From positions 93,248 to 157,247 of the forward strand of contig DKYT01000022.1 in NCBI GenBank assembly GCA_002492465.1: a stretch of 64,000 nt of DNA. Direction: 5' to 3'. Each line of letters starts with the position of its first letter. Within the stretch, counting starts at the first letter, position 1. Both the position numbers and the translations under genes were made by a program. Positions 17,596 through 25,594 of the stretch are shown here, one piece after another. The notes under the pieces were generated by a model. The model was given only the letters and a program-made list of their open reading frames with translations. It ran no database searches and was not told the DNA's origin. Source of the DNA: Lachnospiraceae bacterium UBA7093 (lineage in GTDB: Bacteria; Bacillota; Clostridia; Lachnospirales; Lachnospiraceae).

Positions 17596-20500
17596 AAACC
17601 TCTTTCCAATTCACTGCCGTTTTCTTCCCGATACTATGATAGTATACCAGAACCAGGAAGATTGCCGCAAGTGCCAATAATCTATATATGCGTCCGCCCC
17701 GGCGGCTCCAGCGAATCAGTTTGGATACGATCTCCTTCTTTTCCTCCTCCGTCATGCCTCTGCTGTCAGAACCGAAATACAACAGCAGATAGGAAAGTCC
17801 GGCAATCATGGCAACGGTGGCATAGAGCTCAATCGCCGTGGAATCCCCTGTCTTAGGCTCTCCATCCTTTTCCTTAGAGGTATTTGCGCCGGCACTGCCT
17901 GCCGCTGCTTTTTCTGCACCGGCACTGCTTCCCGGTGCTTTTTCCGCATTGGATGCTGCTCCAGGTGCTGTAGGAGCGGCATCTGCACCCGCCGAACCGC
18001 TTGCATCACCGTTTCCTCCGCTGCTTTGGCTGTTATCGCTTCCTCCGGTGCTTCCGCCCTGGTTGTCGTCTCCTCCGGTGCTTCCGCCCTGATTGTCATT
18101 TTCTCCGGTGTTTCCGCCCTGGTTACCGTTTCCTCCGGTGTTTCCGCCCTGGTTACCGTTTCCTCCGGTATTTCCGCCCTGATTGTCATCTTCTCCGGTA
18201 TTTCCGCCTTCCTCTGTATCATTGTACAGTACGGCGTAGGTGGAAAAGCGATTGGTTTCAATGGTGATGGTATTGGGATCTGTGTCCAGATCGTTCAGGA
18301 TCTCAGCCACCCCTTCGTGCACTCGAAGGATCGCGTATTTCCTTGTTTTTTCACTGTCTTTATTTTTCAGATCATCCGGTATCTCCAGCTTGATTCTGAT
18401 CATTTTTGTCGTTTCTCTTATATTGCTTTGGGCATCTCCTATGATCTTAAGCAGGCTGATATCCAGATATTTTCCTATTGTATATTCCTTTCGGGCGCCC
18501 TCAGCCACCCCTTTATCCTGATCCGTCACCGTGCTGTCTGCATCGCTGATGGCGAGACGAATGGTAATATCTGTTCCATTTTCTACCTCCGCCTTTTCCG
18601 CCTCGGTCAGAACCATATCCGTCAATTCCGCTTCCGTAACCAACATCTCCGTTTTGGGGGCGCCTTCCTCCACAGCGGTCTCCGTTTTAATCTCTCCCGG
18701 ATCCGGGTTCTCCGGACCGGGATCCGGCTCCTCGCCTGCCGAAACCAGCTTTGCTTCCTTCGCGGCATCGTCTATTACCACGCTGTAAGCTGCATTATCG
18801 CTCTTGAAGCAGTCCGCAGGATCCGCCTCGCCCATCTGCGTCCCCCATCCGGAAGAAAAAATGCCTTCGCCATAGGAAGCAGCCACACCAATATTTGCCG
18901 AGGTAATATCTCCTGTTACCTCAATCACCTTTCCTTCTCTCAGGTAAACGTTGCTTGCCTCTCCGGCTTTCAAATTGGAAGTAATCTGGGTATTTCCCGA
19001 TACCTTTATCTTTCCAAAATATACATATACGCCGCCACCGCCGCTGCCGCTGGTATTTCCGGTAATGGAACCGCCTGCTGCCCTCAATTCCGAATTCTCA
19101 TGAAAAGCGATCACACCGCCGCCCAGACTTGCAGCCGTATTTCCACTGATCTCTCCGTTGGAAAGCTGAAAGCTTCCGCCGCGTGAGGTTCCTTCCTCGT
19201 CTCTTATTGCCACGCCGCCGCCATATTTCAGGGAGCTGTTTCCGGTGATCCTTCCTCCGGTCATCTCGCCGTCTCCGCCATTTATGCATACGCCGCCGCC
19301 CAGATTTGCCGCCACATTTCCGCTGATCTCACCGCCGGTCATAATGAAATTGCCGTAAGCGTTCACGGCGCCTCCACCATATTGGGAAGCGTAATTGCCA
19401 TGTATTTTTCCGCCTTCCATCCGGAAGGTGGAGCCTTCCCTTACATTCACAGCGCCTCCGGCATAGGAATTATTATTGCGGATCTCCGATCCCGCTTTCA
19501 TGATCAGTGTTCCCGGTCCATCAGAAGAATGTCCCAGCTCCACTGCGCCATTAAAACCGTTATCCTGTATATCACAGTTTTCTATCACAGCGCCTTCTTC
19601 CAGAATCAATGTCCCGCCGCCGTAAACATATAGAATCTGCTGGTTTCCGCTGCAGGAAATGCCTGAATTGCTGCGCTGATCCGGGCTTCCGCCGCTCCAG
19701 ACGGCGCCGCCGTCGATGGTGACATTTTTTAAGGTCAGGGTAGACGATCCATAAACAACAATACTGTTTATCCCACTATCCCCCCTGGTTATGGTATGTC
19801 CCTGACCGTCTAATACCAGTTCATTATTATATGTAAGAGGCCATGGCGCTCCCCAGTTACTATTGTCAATGGTTATATCCCGCAGTAAGCGTATTTCATA
19901 ACGCGGGGCACTCATTCCTCCATAAAAGGCGTCCAGCAGCGTATCTGCTTCCGTCCATGTCTGACCGCCGTCCGTACTGTATTCAACCTCAGCGGCTATC
20001 CTTGCCGCCGCCTTTCTGGATCTTGCCGCCTGACCTTCCTCCGCTGCCGGCTCCCATCTGGCATACAGATCCCTTATGCCGTCGATCTCCGTATCGAAAT
20101 CAAAGAACGCCCCGTCCTCTTCACTCTCCGCCCAGCCCAGGAATATGTATCCTTCTCTTACCGGCACAGCAGGCGCAGACGCCTTTTCGCCTGCTTTCAC
20201 AGACTGAACCTCCACCAGTTCGCCCTGGCTGTAAAAGCTCACGGCAAAGTACTCCGCATCCTCTTCTTCCGCCGGCTCTTTACCCCCCGGATCGGTTACA
20301 GGCTGATTGCTGACTATATTGTCGTCCGCCACAGGATTGCCGCCTTCTTCCGGCACATCTGTGGCAGGTTTGCCGTCTTCCCCAGGATTACCGCCTTCTT
20401 CCGGCACATCCGTAACGGGTTTGTCGTCTTCCCCAGGATTACCGCCTTCTTCCGGTACATCCGTGACGGGTTTGCCGTCTTCCCCAGGATTGCCGCCTTC

Positions 20501-20806
20501 TTCCGGCACATCCGTAACGGGTTTGCCATCCTCCCCAAGATGATTGCCTTCCGAAGAACCGCCCCCATTTGGCAATTGACCGTCATCGAGCGTTTCCGGC
20601 TTCTGTTCAGGATTTCCGCCGCCCTGTTCCCCATTCTCAGGCGCCTGATTTCCATCCGTTATTCCAGGATCCCCCGTTTCTGTCTGGGGCGCGTTTTCCT
20701 CCGCCCTTACCTGGATGGGCGCAACGCCAAATATCAGGCTGACAGTTAAAATCATACTGAGCGCCGTCGCCAACATCCTCTTTCGTACATTGCTTCTTTT
20801 CCTCAT
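17585..20806 (-). CDS. Sortase-anchored surface protein with beta-helix, Flg_new and repeat regions
   Basis: A 1,073-residue surface protein. In order: signal peptide (about 1-35); four and a half 17-residue repeats of the type GGNPGEDGKPVTDVPEE (about 87-160); an InlB-like Flg_new domain (about 183-252, GYIFLGWAESEEDG); a parallel beta-helix of GGAV/GGGV turns with N and G ladders (about 290-640); a beta-rich domain also found in the giant adhesin (about 710-865, ending NRFSTYAVLY); Gly/Asn repeats (GGNTGGNGNQ, about 868-925); an Ala/Gly linker; sorting motif PKTGD near 985 with a membrane helix. Unusually, about 35 charged residues and a second membrane helix (about 1048-1065) follow. The promoter carries the shared LytTR-type repeat. 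Confidence 0.9.
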   Translation of the reverse strand: MRKRSNVRKRMLATALSMILTVSLIFGVAPIQVRAEENAPQTETGDPGITDGNQAPENGEQGGGNPEQKPETLDDGQLPNGGGSSEGNHLGEDGKPVTDVPEEGGNPGEDGKPVTDVPEEGGNPGEDDKPVTDVPEEGGNPGEDGKPATDVPEEGGNPVADDNIVSNQPVTDPGGKEPAEEEDAEYFAVSFYSQGELVEVQSVKAGEKASAPAVPVREGYIFLGWAESEEDGAFFDFDTEIDGIRDLYARWEPAAEEGQAARSRKAAARIAAEVEYSTDGGQTWTEADTLLDAFYGGMSAPRYEIRLLRDITIDNSNWGAPWPLTYNNELVLDGQGHTITRGDSGINSIVVYGSSTLTLKNVTIDGGAVWSGGSPDQRSNSGISCSGNQQILYVYGGGTLILEEGAVIENCDIQDNGFNGAVELGHSSDGPGTLIMKAGSEIRNNNSYAGGAVNVREGSTFRMEGGKIHGNYASQYGGGAVNAYGNFIMTGGEISGNVAANLGGGVCINGGDGEMTGGRITGNSSLKYGGGVAIRDEEGTSRGGSFQLSNGEISGNTAASLGGGVIAFHENSELRAAGGSITGNTSGSGGGGVYVYFGKIKVSGNTQITSNLKAGEASNVYLREGKVIEVTGDITSANIGVAASYGEGIFSSGWGTQMGEADPADCFKSDNAAYSVVIDDAAKEAKLVSAGEEPDPGPENPDPGEIKTETAVEEGAPKTEMLVTEAELTDMVLTEAEKAEVENGTDITIRLAISDADSTVTDQDKGVAEGARKEYTIGKYLDISLLKIIGDAQSNIRETTKMIRIKLEIPDDLKNKDSEKTRKYAILRVHEGVAEILNDLDTDPNTITIETNRFSTYAVLYNDTEEGGNTGEDDNQGGNTGGNGNQGGNTGGNGNQGGNTGENDNQGGSTGGDDNQGGSTGGSDNSQSSGGNGDASGSAGADAAPTAPGAASNAEKAPGSSAGAEKAAAGSAGANTSKEKDGEPKTGDSTAIELYATVAMIAGLSYLLLYFGSDSRGMTEEEKKEIVSKLIRWSRRGGRIYRLLALAAIFLVLVYYHSIGKKTAVNWKEVYEK
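18045..18200 (-). repeat. 30-bp tandem repeats encoding Gly/Asn-rich segments
   Basis: Five to six imperfect 30-base units encode GGNTGGNGNQ and variants (GENDNQ, GGDDNQ, GGSDNS). Such in-frame repeats can expand or contract by slippage and change the length of the surface stalk. Confidence 0.85.
20330..20548 (-). repeat. 51-bp tandem repeats in the adhesin N-terminus
   Basis: Four full and one partial copies of a 51-base unit encode EGGNPGEDGKPVTDVPE with few changes (G to D, V to A). Low divergence between copies suggests recent expansion or repeated homogenisation. Confidence 0.9.
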
Positions 20807-20854
20807 AAAGTCCTCCTTTTACTGCTTTATCTTTTCGGCAGAAAATATAAGTTT

Positions 20855-20917
20855 ATAATATCATTTCCATTTTTACCATTTCTACATTATGGGATAATTT
20901 ACCGTTTTTTGAGGATA
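20855..20917 (-). promoter_or_regulatory. LytTR-type direct-repeat promoter of the beta-helix adhesin/sortase pair
   Basis: On the minus strand, ATTATCCTC (core at 20912-20917) and ATTATCCCAT (core at 20891-20896) are repeated with exactly 21-base spacing, followed by GTAGAAA and, 30 bases after the second core, a -10 element TATTAT (20855-20860). The same arrangement precedes the chemoreceptor operon and the giant adhesin gene. Confidence 0.65.
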
Positions 20918-20956
20918 ATCTGTCACACTGAAGATCTCATGGCGCTGAAACCCGCA

Positions 20957-21805
20957 TTATTTTATCAGTTTTGCATGTATGACCTTTCTTTTTTTTGTGC
21001 CACTCATCCCGTGACAGGTAGACAGCGTTATGATTTTGTCATCCGCTGTGACAGTTACATTAAAATTTCTCATACTTCTCTTTTTTATTGTCTCAAGGAA
21101 CCTGTTATACGCATCCTTATCTTGAAAGGAAAGAGATGTATAACTGTCCTCCCTTTCGGCCACATAGTAACTGAATATCCGATATTTTCTCAAATTATTT
21201 TCAGTGTCGTACAGGTATATCCAATGATTGCTTTCCTGATCAAAAAAGCCTTCCTCAAAAACATCCTTTAAAGAGCCGAACATGGTGCCATCAACGTTGT
21301 TGTGCCCATAAATTACCACATTTCTGTCGTCAAGAGACTGGTTCCTGTAATCCATAAAAATGCACCCGGCGGAATTTCTCTGCTTCTTAAAGGAATGCTT
21401 TAAATAATAGGAATTGTCGTCGGTCTGTACCAGCGGATTATTCACATGTCCATTATGAAATACAATCCATCCTGCTATATCTGAATTGATCTCTCTCAAT
21501 TTATGAAAGTCTATCCCTGGACCCGCCCCTTCTTTGCTTTTGCCTTTTTCTCCATCAGCTCCCACATTTGCCTGATCTGTCATCGGCGATATCAGAACCG
21601 CTTCCCTTATCACTTCCTCCAATTCCTCTTGATTATCTTCCAGCGCTTTATGATAAAGAATAATATTGATTATTGAGCAAACAAATATAGCTGAAAACGC
21701 CAGCGCCAAAACCCATTGTCCTGCCAGCGCCCACTTCCTTCCGGCTCTTAATTTCTTATTTCTTTTTATGCCTCTTTTTCTTCTTATGCCTGTATTTCTT
21801 CCCAT
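20957..21805 (-). CDS. Class B sortase, partner of the IPQTG surface protein
   Basis: A 282-residue sortase. Very basic N-terminus (RRKRGIKRNKKLRAGRK) then a signal-anchor helix (about 27-50), linker, and catalytic domain with VIYGHNNVDGTMFGSL (His) and ITLSTC (Cys264), followed by the catalytic Arg region (KKRKVIHAKL). Class B pattern as in the other sortase of this island but clearly diverged in sequence. The gene overlaps the end of the preceding surface protein gene by about 50 bases, so translation is coupled. It probably anchors that protein. Confidence 0.92.
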   Translation of the reverse strand: MGRNTGIRRKRGIKRNKKLRAGRKWALAGQWVLALAFSAIFVCSIINIILYHKALEDNQEELEEVIREAVLISPMTDQANVGADGEKGKSKEGAGPGIDFHKLREINSDIAGWIVFHNGHVNNPLVQTDDNSYYLKHSFKKQRNSAGCIFMDYRNQSLDDRNVVIYGHNNVDGTMFGSLKDVFEEGFFDQESNHWIYLYDTENNLRKYRIFSYYVAEREDSYTSLSFQDKDAYNRFLETIKKRSMRNFNVTVTADDKIITLSTCHGMSGTKKRKVIHAKLIK

Positions 21806-24221
21806 TTTCCCTTTTTCCGCCCAAATTTCTCCGATTGTTTTTCCTGTTCAAAAAGAGTAGAATCAACAGCCCCGCTGCCGACACTGCAGCAGCTATATAC
21901 CATAAAAAGAGATTGCTTCCGGTCTGGGGAATATCCGTCCCTGAAGCCTGATCCTCCGTTTTGCCGGCAGAATCTTTCCATATCGGCTCCGCACTATTCG
22001 AAGGGGATGCCGTAGCGCTTCTATTCAAAGGCGACGTAAGCTTCGGTATTCTGCTCCATGTCTCCTGCGCAGCCGCCTCAGGCGGCTCCTGAGACGCTTC
22101 CTGAAAAGATGAGGATTCCTCCGGTATGAACTGGGGCGTTTCCATCGGCATATTTTGAGGCGTGCTTTCCGGTGTCGGCATTCCTTCAGGGGTACTCTCC
22201 GGCTCAGATGTTCTTTCCGGCTCCGGCGTCTTTTCAGGCGCAGACGTGCTTTCCGGCTCGGGTGTTCTTTCCGGCTCCGGTGTTTTTTCCGGCGTTGCCG
22301 TTGCATGGGGCGTTTCAACTTCATCCGCCTTCCACACCGCCCTGTAGCTCCGCGCTCCCTTAGACCCTGTAGGAATTGTGACCTCAAGCGCTGGTTCCTG
22401 TAAATCCATTCCTATCCATCCCACAAAGCTGTAACCCTTCCTGATCGGATTCTTCAATACAATGGTATCGCTCTCATCTGTATAAAAATCTGGATTTGTC
22501 TCATTTTCTTTCAACTCCCCTCCCTCTAACTGGTATGTAACCGGGTATTCGATCAATTCAAACGCACTTCCAACCGTCACGCGGCAGGATGCCGTTGCAT
22601 TGTATGGCGATACAGTAGTAACCGTAATCGTAGCCCTTCCCTCGCCCACTGCGGTCACAACGCCGTCCGCATCTACCGTCGCCACGGTCTCATCATCAGA
22701 AGACCATGTAACATCCTTGATAATGGCATTATCCGGCGTTACCTTTGCCTCCAGAGAGTCTGTTTCGTCCGGATTGAAAAAAGTGATTTTATGTTTATCC
22801 AGTTCCACATCCACTGCCAAAACCAGAAGAACATTCCCCTGATGTCGAATTAACCCATATTTTCCCTGATTGTCCGCATGAAGCCTGGCAAGATCATCTT
22901 CTGAAATTGTATACCCTTTTGGCGAGATCATAACTCTCCCAGGATGGTCACCTTCATCGGGACGGACCCAGCGGGACAATCCAATATCCGCTCCATCCCC
23001 CAGCGCGCCTATCAGTTCAATTGGTCTTGTAGGCTCTGATGGATTATCATCCTCTCTTCCGTCCAGATAGAAATTATCAAACTCACTGCCTGAATAATTA
23101 TTGATTACCCGGGGATTGCCTCTCATTTGTACATTGGCAATAGAGCTTACCAAAATGCCTCCGCCATATATATCTGCCCTGTTCTCCGTAACAAGACCAT
23201 CAAATATACCCATAACGCCTTTGGAGATATAAATTCCGCCGGCACATTTCGCCTTATTTTCCCTGATCGTTCCTCCGCTGATCTCCAGTATCCCTTGATC
23301 AAATGATTCGCTGTGTACCAGAATTCCCCCACCGAATTCGGCTTTATTTCCCACAATCTCGCCGCCCTGTATCTGAACCCGCGCTTTAATTCCGTTTTTT
23401 ATCCCTTTGATAAAGATCCCGCCGCCGCCCTGCTTCTCTTCTTTGCCAGTCGCCTGATTTCCCTTGATTTGTCCGCCCATCATCAGGAAGCCGCCCTTGT
23501 TTACATATACCCCGCCTCCGTCCAAAGCCTGGCAATTTTCAATAAGACTTCCGGTGTACATAACAAAACAGGGCATCCCACCCGCAGCAGCTTCAACGCC
23601 TCCTCCGTTTTTCGCCTTACAGCCGGTAATCTTAGAACCGTCCGCCATCAAGGCTATTCCGCTGCCGCTGACGCTAAGCCCGCCTCCTCCAATCACCTCG
23701 TCTGCGTTTTCATTATTTTGCAGCACCGCGCCGGCTCCCAACGTAAGCTGCCCATCGGTTACGCTGATCAGGGGATGATATGCAATCCTGCCTTCTTCTC
23801 TTCCCCCATCCAGAATGATATGCTCCAGGAAAAAAATACCCCCCTTCACGGTAAAAATTTCCCCCACATTGTCTTCATTTTTCGGTTCCGCCGTTCGATT
23901 CAAAATTGTGCAGGGCGCCGATATGTCATAAGACCTGATCCTGACCAACTTATTAACAGAGATCCCTCCTGTAAGCGAAACGTTCGATAAAAGCTCGATC
24001 GTACCTCCGTCATAAACATCCTCCACCGCCTTTAAAAAAGAGCCCTCGTGCCACTCTCCGTCTTCCGCCGTCTGCCACCGTGCCTCCGCTTCCGTATAGT
24101 CCTCATCCGGTTCCGCCGCTAACGCGAAAGACGTCTCCCAATGAATGGGAGACGCTCCAAATAAAACACCTGTACAAAAAAGCAATATAAGCCCTATGTG
24201 TTTCTTTTTTGTCCTATGCAT
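21756..24221 (-). CDS. Sortase-anchored surface protein with beta-helix, Ig-like and Flg_new domains
   Basis: An 821-residue surface protein. Signal peptide (1-36, MHRTKKKHIGLILLFCTGVL start); parallel beta-helix region with repeated GGGI/GGGV turns (about 60-400); bacterial Ig-like Big_2 domain (about 470-552, WSSDDETVATVDADGVVTAV); Flg_new domain (about 560-635, KGYSFVGWIG); a Pro/Glu/Thr stalk of TPEPERTPEPES repeats (640-700); sorting motif IPQTG near 763, membrane helix and a very basic Lys/Arg/His tail. It is the third gene of the chemoreceptor-cyclase operon, 50 bases after the cyclase gene, and is followed by its own sortase. Role inferred: adhesin or matrix-binding protein. Confidence 0.9.
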   Translation of the reverse strand: MHRTKKKHIGLILLFCTGVLFGASPIHWETSFALAAEPDEDYTEAEARWQTAEDGEWHEGSFLKAVEDVYDGGTIELLSNVSLTGGISVNKLVRIRSYDISAPCTILNRTAEPKNEDNVGEIFTVKGGIFFLEHIILDGGREEGRIAYHPLISVTDGQLTLGAGAVLQNNENADEVIGGGGLSVSGSGIALMADGSKITGCKAKNGGGVEAAAGGMPCFVMYTGSLIENCQALDGGGVYVNKGGFLMMGGQIKGNQATGKEEKQGGGGIFIKGIKNGIKARVQIQGGEIVGNKAEFGGGILVHSESFDQGILEISGGTIRENKAKCAGGIYISKGVMGIFDGLVTENRADIYGGGILVSSIANVQMRGNPRVINNYSGSEFDNFYLDGREDDNPSEPTRPIELIGALGDGADIGLSRWVRPDEGDHPGRVMISPKGYTISEDDLARLHADNQGKYGLIRHQGNVLLVLAVDVELDKHKITFFNPDETDSLEAKVTPDNAIIKDVTWSSDDETVATVDADGVVTAVGEGRATITVTTVSPYNATASCRVTVGSAFELIEYPVTYQLEGGELKENETNPDFYTDESDTIVLKNPIRKGYSFVGWIGMDLQEPALEVTIPTGSKGARSYRAVWKADEVETPHATATPEKTPEPERTPEPESTSAPEKTPEPERTSEPESTPEGMPTPESTPQNMPMETPQFIPEESSSFQEASQEPPEAAAQETWSRIPKLTSPLNRSATASPSNSAEPIWKDSAGKTEDQASGTDIPQTGSNLFLWYIAAAVSAAGLLILLFLNRKNNRRNLGGKRENGKKYRHKKKKRHKKK

Positions 24222-24270
24222 ATCATCTGTTCCTCTTCTCTTTTATCTGATGTTATCATTCTCTAAATGT

Positions 24271-25590
24271 TCACCTTTGACGTACCAGACTGTACCATGT
24301 TCTTTTTTCCTCATACATCCGGTCATCAGCTTCCTTGATCAGCTGGTCTATATCTTCCTTCCCATTGCTTCTCCACACGCAGCCGATCGCCATGGCAATG
24401 CCGTTACTCTGCATATCCGCTCTTAAATTTTTCACCCTCTCTTCCAGTTCCTCCTCCCCGATCTGAACGCACAGGGCAAGAAACTCATCCCCTCCTATGC
24501 GGAATAGAGCATAATCGCCAAACTGCCTCCCCAGGCACTGCCCGGCATGGATCAGCAGTAAATCTCCCATCTGATGCCCTTTGGTGTCATTTTCCTTTTT
24601 CAGCCCCATCACATCGCCATATACAATCCCGATGCTTTTTCCCGGATCCAGCGCGCTGATATACTCGTTCATTGCATGGCGGTTACCAAGCCCTGTAAGC
24701 TGATCCTGGAAGCACATCTCCTCTAAACGTCTCACCAGATTTCTTCTCCGGAGCAGAGATACAATAAAGTGCCCCCATATCTGAAACATAGACGTAATAT
24801 GATTTAAATATTTTTCCGGCGGATTATCCACCCCATAAAAACCGATGATCTTTTTATCGCTTACCAGCGGGCTTACCAACAGCGACTGAATATTCTGAGG
24901 CTCCAGATATTCATAAAGCTCGGGATCGCTTTCTCTGATATCCTCCAGGTTTCTGATCATTACATTTTTGCCCTGTTGGAATCTCTGATACCACACGTTT
25001 ACCACCTGGAAAGGCACCCCCTGTAGATTATCCTTCTGAGGCTCAACGCCCTTTGCACACCACTCGTAAGTGTTGCTATAGGTTCCGTCTTCCATCTCTT
25101 CAAACAGATATATTCTTTCACTGGTTAAAGACTGTCCCAGGTATTCCAGAAGCACATTCATGGACTTCTCCGGCGTAGGCGCCATAAGGGAGATCCGAAG
25201 CCCTTCGTTTATCATGGCCTCGTTGTCCTCTCCTGTCCTCTCCTGCCAGCCTGCCGCTCCCAGATCCACTGAAATGTCAAAACGATAGCGCTTTCCTTCT
25301 TCCTCAATCACCGTCTCCTTTACGGCAAGCTTTCGCTTTATAACGGGATTATAGATCACTTCCTCCTGAAAATGCCCGGGCATTAATTTGGAATTGCCGC
25401 ACCTGGCGCAGGGAGTCAGACTCCCGGCAAGCACTTCATAGCACTTCTTTCCTTTATATTCATCCTCTTTTACGCCGTATGCCTCACACGCCTTACGGTT
25501 CATGTACACCATCTGGTGGCTATCCATATCCACCGTGTACACAATTTCATTTAATTCCTGATAAAATTCCCATATTCTAGCACTATTCAT
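24271..25590 (-). CDS. Diguanylate cyclase with PAS and GAF sensor domains
   Basis: A 439-residue cytoplasmic protein. PAS-like domain (about 5-115) that includes a CARC cysteine pair in LTPCARCGNSK; GAF-like domain (about 125-285); GGDEF domain (about 290-439) with an intact FRIGGDEFLAL signature near residue 361. It should make cyclic di-GMP from GTP. No well-spaced RxxD inhibitory site is seen ahead of GGDEF (only RQFGD), so product inhibition may be absent. It starts 4 bases before the stop region of the chemoreceptor gene ends and is followed by an adhesin and its sortase, which ties local cyclic di-GMP synthesis to surface protein display. Confidence 0.93.
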   Translation of the reverse strand: MNSARIWEFYQELNEIVYTVDMDSHQMVYMNRKACEAYGVKEDEYKGKKCYEVLAGSLTPCARCGNSKLMPGHFQEEVIYNPVIKRKLAVKETVIEEEGKRYRFDISVDLGAAGWQERTGEDNEAMINEGLRISLMAPTPEKSMNVLLEYLGQSLTSERIYLFEEMEDGTYSNTYEWCAKGVEPQKDNLQGVPFQVVNVWYQRFQQGKNVMIRNLEDIRESDPELYEYLEPQNIQSLLVSPLVSDKKIIGFYGVDNPPEKYLNHITSMFQIWGHFIVSLLRRRNLVRRLEEMCFQDQLTGLGNRHAMNEYISALDPGKSIGIVYGDVMGLKKENDTKGHQMGDLLLIHAGQCLGRQFGDYALFRIGGDEFLALCVQIGEEELEERVKNLRADMQSNGIAMAIGCVWRSNGKEDIDQLIKEADDRMYEEKRTWYSLVRQR

Positions 25591-25594
25591 AAGC

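Noticed and set aside
18026..19186. Plus-strand open frame of 386 codons opposite the beta-helix adhesin
   Set aside because: Repeat-driven shadow of the Gly/Asn repeats; no start signal and no domain.
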